Shown here: positions 49,611-57,769 of the stretch, in pieces
Position numbering within the stretch: position 1 is the first letter of the stretch
Layout of the letters: each line of letters begins with the position of its first letter
Origin: Mesorhizobium sp. B4-1-4
GTDB lineage: Bacteria; Pseudomonadota; Alphaproteobacteria; Rhizobiales; Rhizobiaceae
NCBI RefSeq assembly: GCF_006439395.2
Contig: NZ_CP083950.1
Location: 4,887,001 to 4,951,000 of the forward strand
Direction: 5' to 3'
Length of the DNA: 64,000 nt
Notes under the pieces: model-generated
Seen by the model: only the letters and a program-made list of their open reading frames with translations
Told to the model about the DNA's origin: nothing
Databases searched by the model: none
Position numbers and translations under genes: made by a program

Positions 49611-50408
49611 ATGGCGTTTCTTGCCAAGGGTAGGATTTTAGCGGCCGCGGTGGTGGCTGTGCTTGGGCTTGCGACGACCGCGCAGGCGGCGCCAAGCTGT
49701 GGCAAGAACGGCGCCGGCTTCGATGCCTGGAAACAGGATTTTGCCGCGGAGGCCAAGGCCGAAGGTGTAGGTTCGAGGGGACTGGCGGCTCTTGCTGGCG
49801 CGACCTACGCGACAAGGACGATCGCCGCCGACCGCGCCATCCATAAGGCTTTCAGCGGTTCGGTGGACGATTTCATGAAGCGTCGTGGCGGGGCGGCGAT
49901 CATTTCCAAGGGCCGTGCGCTGAAGAAGTCGAACGCGGCGCTGTTCGACCAGATCGAGCGGAACTATGGCGTATCGCCGGGTGTGCTGCTCGCCATCTGG
50001 GGCATGGAGACCGGCTTCGGTGCCTCCATGGGCAACCAGAACACGATCTCGGCCATTTTGACGCTGACCTATGATTGCCGCCGTCCGGACTACTTTCACC
50101 CGCATGCCATTGCGGCCTTGAAACTGGTTGATCGCGGAACGTTGACCGCCTCGTCGGTCGGCGCCATGCATGGCGAGATCGGCCACACACAGTTCCTGCC
50201 CGGGAATGTCCTGAAATATGGCGTGGGGAGCGGAAACCTGCGCGACAAGGCCACTGCGCTGGCCTCCACCGCCAACTTCCTCAAGGGGCATGGCTGGCAG
50301 GCCGGCGCGAGCGCGGAGGCGAACATGGGCGCAATTGCCGGCTGGAATTCCGCGAGCGTCTATCAGCAGGCCATTGCCCGGATCGCGACCGCGATCGACG
50401 CCGACTGA
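49611..50408 (+). CDS. lytic murein transglycosylase (MltB type)
   Basis: The 265-residue protein has a signal peptide (MAFLAKGRILAAAVVAVLGLATTAQA). The SLT2/MltB domain reads IERNYGVSPGVLLAIWGMETGFGASMGNQNTISAILTLTYDCRRPDYF; the Glu in WGMETGFG is catalytic. GAMHGEIGHTQFLPGNVLKYGVG follows, and a late NFLKGHGWQAG. The usual C-terminal peptidoglycan-binding domain is absent, so it is a short form. It cleaves peptidoglycan glycan strands in the periplasm. It has its own terminator at 50432. Confidence 0.92.
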   Translation: MAFLAKGRILAAAVVAVLGLATTAQAAPSCGKNGAGFDAWKQDFAAEAKAEGVGSRGLAALAGATYATRTIAADRAIHKAFSGSVDDFMKRRGGAAIISKGRALKKSNAALFDQIERNYGVSPGVLLAIWGMETGFGASMGNQNTISAILTLTYDCRRPDYFHPHAIAALKLVDRGTLTASSVGAMHGEIGHTQFLPGNVLKYGVGSGNLRDKATALASTANFLKGHGWQAGASAEANMGAIAGWNSASVYQQAIARIATAIDAD

Positions 50409-50431
50409 CCCGATCTTCGTTCAGCAGCAGG

Positions 50432-50455
50432 AGCCCGGCCATGTGCCGGGCTTTT
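50432..50455 (+). terminator. terminator of the lytic transglycosylase gene
   Basis: AGCCCGG pairs with CCGGGCT around CCATGTG and is followed by TTTTG, 24 bases after the stop. Confidence 0.8.
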
Positions 50456-50468
50456 GTTTGGTCGTAAG

Positions 50469-50496
50469 GAAAGCCGACGCCTGCGTCGGCTTTCTA
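50469..50496 (-). terminator. terminator of argG
   Basis: GAAAGCCGACGC pairs perfectly with GCGTCGGCTTTC. On the minus strand the stem ends in TTTCC, about 20 bases past the argG stop. It lies back to back with the transglycosylase terminator. Confidence 0.8.
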
Positions 50497-50516
50497 TTTC
50501 CGGTCGAGCCCGGATA

Positions 50517-51740
<1,224 letters not shown>

Positions 51741-52046
51741 TTCTGCTCCGTGGGATGGCGGACGCCCTGAGCGGGCATCACGGATGGTCGGAGCGCCTTT
51801 TAGCAGGAACGGCAAAGCGAGCAAGCAGGCGCGGCGCCAGACTGCCGATCAGCGTATAGCTGGGTGCTGAACACCGGCCAGGAAAACAACTTGCTGCAAT
51901 CGAAGGCTGCATTTAGCTGTCGTATTTAATCAAGTTTTCATGCCCCGTCGCTAAAAGACCCGACGGAGCTGCGCCGGCCCACAGGACCGTGCCGGGGCAG
52001 CCTCGCTCGCTTCGTCGCGGGTATCCTCGGGCTTGGGCCATCCTTG
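51741..52046. other. intergenic region between argG and the MHYT-GGDEF-EAL gene
   Basis: This 306-bp divergent region must hold the promoters of both genes. I see no additional reading frame, repeat or clear regulatory motif. Confidence 0.4.
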
Positions 52047-54104
52047 ATGCGCGTTATATCCTGTATCGTCACGGAGCATAATCTGTGGCTCGTTCTCCTG
52101 GCGGCGCTGATGTGCGTCACCGGGTGCTGGGTGACAATCGGTCTGCTGGACCGCGCCAGGAAAACCGTTGGTGTGCAGATGCGGGGCTGGCTGTTCCTGG
52201 CCGCGGTCGCGGCCGGCTCCTCGGTCTGGTGCACGCATTTCATCGCCATGCTGGCCTACCAGCCCGGTGCGCCGATCACCTTCGATCCGGCGCTCACCAT
52301 GATATCCCTGGTCATCGCCATGGTCGGAACCGGGACGGGCTTCGGCCTTGCTCTGGACAAAGGCCGCGGTCTGGCGCCGGAATGGGGCGGATGCCTTGTC
52401 GGATTGGCGATCTCGGCCATGCATTATACCGGCATGATGGCCTATCACGTGGCCGGCATCGTCGAGTGGGACGCCCGCTATGTCGTCGCGTCGCTGCTGA
52501 TCTCGATAGTGTTTTCCGCCGCCGCGATCGGCCAGGCGGTGCGCCGGCCGTACCGCTGGTCGCACTATCTCGGCATCGGGCTGCTGGTGCTCGCGATTGT
52601 CGGCCTGCATTTCACGGCAATGGCCGCGGTGGCGGTGACGCCGCTCTCCTTCATCACCACGGGCACCAATCCCGATATCCTGGAAGCGATGGCCGTCGCG
52701 GTCGCCGTTGTCGGCCTGATCGTCGCCGCCACCGGCTTCGCCAGCTATCTGATCGACGAGCGCGGCCGGCTCGAGAGCTTCGAGCGGCTCCAGCATCTCG
52801 CCCTCAACGACGCGCTTACCGGTCTTGCCAACCGCGTCTCCTTCAACGACCGCCTCGACCATGAGATCAAGCGGGCGCGCGAGGACCAGGATGCGATGAC
52901 CGCCGTCATCGTCATCGATCTCGATCGTTTCAAGGAAATCAACGACCTCAGGGGACACGCCGCCGGCGACCAGGCGCTCAAGATCATCGCCCGCAGGCTG
53001 GCGAAACTCGTTGGCGACGGCGAGTTCGTCGCCCGGCTCGGCGGCGACGAATTTGCCGCCATCAAGCGCTTCAAGGACCAGAAGGATCTTATCGGCCTGG
53101 TCTCGCGGTTGGAAAAATCGTTGTTCGAGCCCCTGCGGCTCGACGATTTCGAGATCGTCACCGGCGCCAGCATCGGCGTGGCCGTCTATCCGCGTGACGG
53201 CGCCGACCGGGAGAGGCTGGTCAGCAATGCGGACCTGGCCATGTACCGGGCCAAGAACGACGTGACGCGAGCCGTCTGCTTCTATGAATCGGCCATGGAC
53301 GAGACGGCGCGGGCGCGCCGCGCGCTGGCCAACGATCTTCGCCAGGCGATCGAACGCGGCGAGCTGTCCCTGCATTATCAGGTGCAGACTTCGGTCGCGA
53401 CCGGCGCTACCTGCGGCTATGAGGCGCTGCTGCGCTGGACCCACCCCGTGTACGGCATGATCCCGCCGGTCGAATTCATCCCGATCGCCGAGGAGAATGG
53501 CTCGATCCTGGCGATCGGCGAATGGGTGCTGCGCACCGCATGCCGTCAGGCAGCCTCCTGGGGCAATGGCCACAAGATCGCGGTCAACCTGTCGCCGGTG
53601 CAGTTCGCCCATGCCGACCTCGCCACGCTCATCCACCAGATCCTGGTCGAGACCGGGCTGTCGCCGAAGCGCCTGGAACTCGAACTGACGGAATCGACGA
53701 TCGTCGCCGACAAGGTTCGCACGCTGCACGTGCTGCGCCAGATCAAGGCGCTGGGCGTGACGATCGCGATCGACGATTTCGGCACGGGCTATTCCTCGCT
53801 CGACACGCTGCGCTCGTTCCCTTTCGACAAGATCAAGCTCGATCGTTCGTTCATGGCCGATGTCGAGCGCAGCCCGCAGGCCAAGGCGATCATCCGCGCC
53901 GTGCTGACACTGGGGCGCAGCCTCGACATTCCAGTGCTCGCCGAAGGCGTCGAAACCCATGTCCAGCTCAGCATCCTGCAAGTCGAGGGTTGCAACGAGG
54001 CGCAGGGCTATTTCCTCGGCCGGCCCAAACCAATCGACCAGATCGTGCTGACCGGTGCGGCGGTCCCCACGCTTGCCGAGATCCATCGGCCGGCTGCCGC
54101 TTAG
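52047..54104 (+). CDS. MHYT-GGDEF-EAL membrane protein (c-di-GMP turnover)
   Basis: The 685-residue protein has an N-terminal seven-helix MHYT sensor (1-235) with the repeated metal-binding motifs WCTHFIAML, AMHYTGMMAY and LHFTAMAAV. A GGDEF domain (about 248-410) with FVARLGGDEFAAI follows, then an EAL domain (about 425-670) with YEALLRWTHP, ELTESTIV and IDDFGTGYSSLDTL. Both active-site signatures are intact, so the protein could make and degrade c-di-GMP. MHYT domains are thought to bind Cu and sense O2, CO or NO. The ATG at 52047 is used. Confidence 0.93.
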   Translation: MRVISCIVTEHNLWLVLLAALMCVTGCWVTIGLLDRARKTVGVQMRGWLFLAAVAAGSSVWCTHFIAMLAYQPGAPITFDPALTMISLVIAMVGTGTGFGLALDKGRGLAPEWGGCLVGLAISAMHYTGMMAYHVAGIVEWDARYVVASLLISIVFSAAAIGQAVRRPYRWSHYLGIGLLVLAIVGLHFTAMAAVAVTPLSFITTGTNPDILEAMAVAVAVVGLIVAATGFASYLIDERGRLESFERLQHLALNDALTGLANRVSFNDRLDHEIKRAREDQDAMTAVIVIDLDRFKEINDLRGHAAGDQALKIIARRLAKLVGDGEFVARLGGDEFAAIKRFKDQKDLIGLVSRLEKSLFEPLRLDDFEIVTGASIGVAVYPRDGADRERLVSNADLAMYRAKNDVTRAVCFYESAMDETARARRALANDLRQAIERGELSLHYQVQTSVATGATCGYEALLRWTHPVYGMIPPVEFIPIAEENGSILAIGEWVLRTACRQAASWGNGHKIAVNLSPVQFAHADLATLIHQILVETGLSPKRLELELTESTIVADKVRTLHVLRQIKALGVTIAIDDFGTGYSSLDTLRSFPFDKIKLDRSFMADVERSPQAKAIIRAVLTLGRSLDIPVLAEGVETHVQLSILQVEGCNEAQGYFLGRPKPIDQIVLTGAAVPTLAEIHRPAAA

Positions 54105-54254
54105 CCTCCGGTCCGGCACGGCTTGGCATCCTGCGCGTGGCGCGACGCAGCTCGCCCTTCCGTGCCTGGCGCCATCGCCGCGCATCCTGTATAGGCACAC
54201 GCATTCCCGGAGCGGTCCATCGTTCACGAACGGCGAGCCGCTCTGTCTCCCTCT

Positions 54255-54302
54255 CCTTGTCTGACGCAATTCCGCCCGGAAAGCTGTTCGCCGGAATTGT
54301 TC
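54255..54302. repeat. rhizobial GCAATTCCG-type palindrome before the LysE gene
   Basis: GACGCAATTCCGCCCGGAAAG and the facing GCCGGAATTG are a diverged copy of the element after leuB at 33553-33595. Confidence 0.55.
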
Positions 54303-54313
54303 TGGGGCCTTGC

Positions 54314-54955
54314 ATGTCCTTCATTCCCGACACCACCACGCTGATCCAGTTCGCCATCGCCACGGTCATCCTGGCGATCACGCCCGGGCCGGACATGACC
54401 TTGTTCGTGTCGCGCACGCTGAGCCAGGGGCGCGCCACCGGCTTCGCCTCGATGACGGGCGCGCTGTGCGGCACGCTGATTCACACCACGCTGGTGGTGG
54501 TCGGCGTCTCGGCGCTGATCGTCGCCTCGCCGATGGCGTTCTTCGCGCTGAAGATATTCGGCGCTGGCTATCTCGTCTTCCTCGCCTGGCAGGCGATCGC
54601 CAAGGGCTCGGCCTTTTCGCCGGAAAAGAAGACGGGGCCGCAAATCTCGCTGCTGCGCAGTTGGGCGGCGGGGCTCGGCGTCAACCTGCTCAACCCGAAG
54701 ATCATCCTGTTCTTCATGACCTTCCTGCCGCAGTTCGTCTCCGCACATGACCCGAACGCGCCGGGAAAGCTGTTCTTCCTCGGCACCATGTTCATCGTGC
54801 TGTCGATCCCTGTGACGGCGCCGATGGTGCTGGCGGCGGAAAGGTTCTCGGCGGCGATGAAGGCCAGCCCGCGCGTCACGCGCGTGGTCGACTATCTGTT
54901 CGCAGGCGTCTTCTCGGCCTTCGCGCTCAAGATACTCACGGCGCAGGCGAAATAG
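54314..54955 (+). CDS. LysE/RhtB-family amino-acid exporter
   Basis: The 213-residue membrane protein has six predicted helices. LysE-type elements are ATVILAITPGPDMTLFVSRTLSQGRATGFASMTGALCGTLIHTTLVVVGVSALI, FGAGYLVFLAWQAI and AAGLGVNLLNPKIILFFMTFLPQFV. It exports amino acids or their analogues; the substrate cannot be told. The ATG at 54314 follows GGGGCCT. It lies 210 bases after the c-di-GMP gene. Confidence 0.9.
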   Translation: MSFIPDTTTLIQFAIATVILAITPGPDMTLFVSRTLSQGRATGFASMTGALCGTLIHTTLVVVGVSALIVASPMAFFALKIFGAGYLVFLAWQAIAKGSAFSPEKKTGPQISLLRSWAAGLGVNLLNPKIILFFMTFLPQFVSAHDPNAPGKLFFLGTMFIVLSIPVTAPMVLAAERFSAAMKASPRVTRVVDYLFAGVFSAFALKILTAQAK

Positions 54956-55057
54956 GCACTCTTCGGCGCGTCGGATTTCGCGAACAGCGGTGCAAATTTG
55001 CTCCTGCCGGCCAATTGCCGCACATTTAGATAGGCCCCAAGGGTGATTGGGGAATCT

Positions 55058-55741
55058 ATGAAAAACATACTCTTGGCATCAGTTGCCGTGATGGGCCTGT
55101 GCGCCGAAGCGAACGCTCAGGACGCGCGGTACAATTGGTCGGGTTCATATGTCGGTGTCGAAGGAGGATATGCAGGATCCTCTGTCCGGTTCGACGCCGA
55201 TTTCACCAGGTTCCAAGACACCTACCACAAGGACGGTTTTCTCGGCGGCCTTTACGCCGGTCATGATTGGCAGTTCGGCAACCTCGTCTACGGCGTGGTC
55301 GGTGATTTCGACTTTGTCGGTCTCGGCGACACTGAATTTGGCGACAGCGCGGCCTTCACCGGCGGCAAGGGTGAAGCGTATACATACGACGTCGACTGGG
55401 TGGCGACGGCGCGGCTGCGCGCCGGCTATGCGGCGACCGACCGTCTGCTGGCCTACGCGACTGGCGGCCTGGCGGCAGGACATTTTCAGGCCACTTCCTA
55501 TTCAGGTCCGGTCTTTTTTCCAACTTCCGTACCCGCATCGACATCGGATTTTTCCGGCGTGAAATTCGGTGGCGTGTTGGGCCTCGGCGCGGAGTATGCA
55601 CTGGCTGACAAGTGGTCGCTGAAGGCGGAATATCTCCACTACATTTTCGATGAAATTGAGCCAGGCCCCGGAGGCACGGCCGGCGCCAGTTTCAGGCCCT
55701 CACTCGACACGGTGAAGTTCGGCATAGCGTACAGATTCTAA
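55058..55741 (+). CDS. outer membrane β-barrel protein (Omp25/RopB-like)
   Basis: The 227-residue protein has a signal peptide (MKNILLASVAVMGLCAEANAQ) and an 8-stranded β-barrel pattern. Family elements are YNWSGSYVGVEGGYAGSS, FLGGLYAGHDWQFGNLVYGVVGDFDFVG, VDWVATARLRAGYAATDRLLAYATGGLAAG, GGVLGLGAEYALADKWSLKAEYLHYIF, and a final aromatic TVKFGIAYRF. It is an abundant rhizobial outer membrane type. The ATG at 55058 is chosen. Confidence 0.92.
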   Translation: MKNILLASVAVMGLCAEANAQDARYNWSGSYVGVEGGYAGSSVRFDADFTRFQDTYHKDGFLGGLYAGHDWQFGNLVYGVVGDFDFVGLGDTEFGDSAAFTGGKGEAYTYDVDWVATARLRAGYAATDRLLAYATGGLAAGHFQATSYSGPVFFPTSVPASTSDFSGVKFGGVLGLGAEYALADKWSLKAEYLHYIFDEIEPGPGGTAGASFRPSLDTVKFGIAYRF

Positions 55742-55750
55742 GGCGGTCTG

Positions 55751-55998
55751 TTAGCCGGGAAGACCGGGTCCGCCGAACGGACGGACGACCCCGGCGGCCG
55801 CGTCCACCTTCGCACGCTCTTCATACTCTTCGAGTGTCAACGCGTAGAGCATCTGGTCGAGGCGGTTTACCGGTGCTGCCGTCTATCCGGTGCGAGCGCA
55901 AGGTGCCCTCCAGCCGCAGGCCTGACCGTTCGCAAACGGCGATAGCCGCCTAGTTGCGGGCCAAGGGCTGGAAAGTGATCTTTTCCAGCTTACGCTCA
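55751..55998 (-). pseudogene. GNAT N-acetyltransferase, C-terminal third only, decayed
   Basis: The minus strand reads RERKLEKITFQPLARN-stop-AAIAVCERSGLRLEGTLRSHRIDGSTG and then, after a one-base shift, RLDQMLYALTLEEYEERAKVDAAAGVVRPFGGPGLPG. This is the end of a RimJ/RimL-like acetyltransferase. It continues the truncated N-terminal piece at 1333-1773 with no gap in the family pattern (…VVLLRHFFL + ERKLEKITFQPLARN…). Similarity begins at about base 55998, which marks a breakpoint. One in-frame TAG and one frameshift show it is no longer functional. Confidence 0.75.
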
Positions 55999-56016
55999 CG
56001 AGCTTGGGGAGAGACG

Positions 56017-56574
56017 TTGTTCGCAATTGGAATCGTCGCCATTGGCCTTGTATTGACCCCATTTACAGCCACGCCTCCGCCGATTGGGTTCCAGAGCCAT
56101 TCGCCAATCTACCGCGTTGCCGACACGGCAGGTTGGGAAGACGGGTTCTACGTGCGACAGAGCAACGACAGTAGCGGCGCGATATCTGCCGGCGAAAGCA
56201 TACTTACAGCGCTCGGGATGCTCGATTGTCGCCCCGATGAAATGTCGGACAAGAAGGACTGCAAGATCGAATCTAAGGTAGGTGGTCCAGTCATCTACTA
56301 TCATCAAACCAGCGCGCCGGTCTGGGTCTGCATCATTGGCCATGACTTCCCAGGCAAGACAGGCATGGTGCGGGTGGACGCCAACTCGCCGGTGCCTACC
56401 GACGACCAGGGATGCGTTGGAGCCAACCAGATCTTAGATCAAATGTTGTCGGGCCAGGTCTTTAAAGCCCGTCGAGTCGAATGGCCTGACGAGTACCCTA
56501 TTGATACGAAGACCTCACTTGCAGGTCTGCGCAAGGCGCTGGAACTTGCCAGACGACTTCTCGCCGAACGTTGA
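56017..56574 (+). CDS. hypothetical membrane-anchored or exported protein
   Basis: The 185-residue frame is taken from a TTG at 56017 that follows GGGGAGAG. It begins MFAIGIVAIGLVLTPFTATPPPIG, a hydrophobic anchor or signal, then reads IYRVADTAGWEDGFYVRQSNDSSGAISAGESILTALGMLDCRPDEM ... VWVCIIGHDFPGKTGMVRVDANSPVPTDDQGCVG. Four Cys may form disulfides. No family is recognised. The ribosome binding site starts only a few bases after the GNAT remnant ends, so this gene marks the edge of the accessory block. Confidence 0.55.
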   Translation: MFAIGIVAIGLVLTPFTATPPPIGFQSHSPIYRVADTAGWEDGFYVRQSNDSSGAISAGESILTALGMLDCRPDEMSDKKDCKIESKVGGPVIYYHQTSAPVWVCIIGHDFPGKTGMVRVDANSPVPTDDQGCVGANQILDQMLSGQVFKARRVEWPDEYPIDTKTSLAGLRKALELARRLLAER

Positions 56575-56968
56575 GGCCGGGCTTTGGACCGCTGTCCCGA
56601 CCGGCGCTGCAGCTGGAGGCTGGAGGCGTTAGGCCATGTCGTTATAGCCAGCATACTACAACAAAGCTCATGATCGCAGCCTGCAAAACCGTCGTATCAT
56701 ATGGGCGTTTAAAGCGCTAACTCGTTGCCGGAGAGCACCGCATTAGGATAGGACGCCGAGGCGACGCTGACGCTATGACGAATGGGCGCTGACTTGATCG
56801 TCGTATAAAGATAGAGCGATTGTGACCACAGTAATAATAAACGTTCTTTAGGCCTTCATTTGAACCGGGAGATCCTAGAAGAATTCGCATCTAGGCCGGA
56901 GTCCCAGTTGCTTATTCCACTTTTGTATGCAACTGCCGCAACGGTGGTAAGTTCGGGGGAAGAGTCCC
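56575..56968. other. 394-bp intergenic stretch with AT-rich promoter-like part
   Basis: No gene is seen. The second half (around 56800-56850) is AT-rich, with TATAAAGATA and AATAATAAACG, and may hold the promoter for the PASTA protein operon. Confidence 0.4.
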
Positions 56969-57757
56969 ATGTTGCGGGTCGCCTACTTGTCGCTGCTGAT
57001 CATATCATTAGCCGGCACGTCTGAAATGGCCTCGGCTGAAACGGTTCCCTCGCTTTTGGGAATGCAGATGGACGAAGCGAAAGCGGCGGCTGACAAATCC
57101 GGCGTTTCGCTTGTGATCCAGAAAGTGGACTCTCTCGAGCGCCGCGAAAAGATTCTCTTGCAGGTGCCGGGAGTGGGGTCCGAGATCGGGACCGACCGCC
57201 AAATCTATGTCCGTGTATCCGACGGAATGCCGGTTCCCGATCTAGTCGGAAAGCCCGAAACGGACGCGGAAGCGGTCCTAAAGGGGCTCGGCATCGGGCA
57301 CGAGTCATCCGACCGCCGTCATGATGGGCTCGTGCGCCATACGGTTGCGGGACAGACGCCAAACGCTGGCGACCGTTTAGACGCGTCGTCCGAGGTGGTT
57401 TTCCTAGACGTCGTAGGCGGCCGCTACGTTGCTGTGCCGAACGTCGCCGGCCAGAGCCTGAGCAATGCAATGGCGGCAATTCGGAACGGAGAGCTCTCGC
57501 CCGTCGAAGATCCTCCCGCGCCCGATCTAGCTGCCACCTCGCAGCGGTCTGCACGACGCGACTGCACTGGCATCAACGTGACCACCGCCACGGCAGCCGG
57601 CAGCGATCCCGCTGCCGGAACGGAGGTCTATCCGGGCACCTCGGTCAAGGTGACATATCAAACCGCAGTTACATTTCAGGCCAGCAATGAATGCAAACCT
57701 GCCATCGACCGTGACCCGTGCGAGCGCAACGTCAGACTCTGCCAGATCTCCAGATGA
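56969..57757 (+). CDS. secreted protein with about three PASTA domains
   Basis: The 262-residue protein starts with a signal peptide (MLRVAYLSLLIISLAGTSEMASA). PASTA-type units follow: TVPSLLGMQMDEAKAAADKSGVSLVIQKVDS.. with PGVGSEIGTDRQIYVRVSDG (24-86), MPVPDLVGKPETDAEAVLKGLGIGH (87-150) and VAVPNVAGQSLSNAMAAIRNGEL (155-178 and beyond, ending PAAGTEVYPGTSVKVTYQ). PASTA domains bind peptidoglycan stems or β-lactams, usually on kinases or PBPs; here there is no kinase, transpeptidase or membrane anchor. It is 12 bases upstream of the 912-residue protein, so they are probably co-expressed. Confidence 0.7.
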   Translation: MLRVAYLSLLIISLAGTSEMASAETVPSLLGMQMDEAKAAADKSGVSLVIQKVDSLERREKILLQVPGVGSEIGTDRQIYVRVSDGMPVPDLVGKPETDAEAVLKGLGIGHESSDRRHDGLVRHTVAGQTPNAGDRLDASSEVVFLDVVGGRYVAVPNVAGQSLSNAMAAIRNGELSPVEDPPAPDLAATSQRSARRDCTGINVTTATAAGSDPAAGTEVYPGTSVKVTYQTAVTFQASNECKPAIDRDPCERNVRLCQISR

Positions 57758-57769
57758 AAATCAGATGAA

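Noticed and set aside
51951..54269. A 772-codon frame on the minus strand opposite the MHYT-GGDEF-EAL gene
   Set aside because: Shadow frame; the plus-strand gene has all expected domains with intact motifs.
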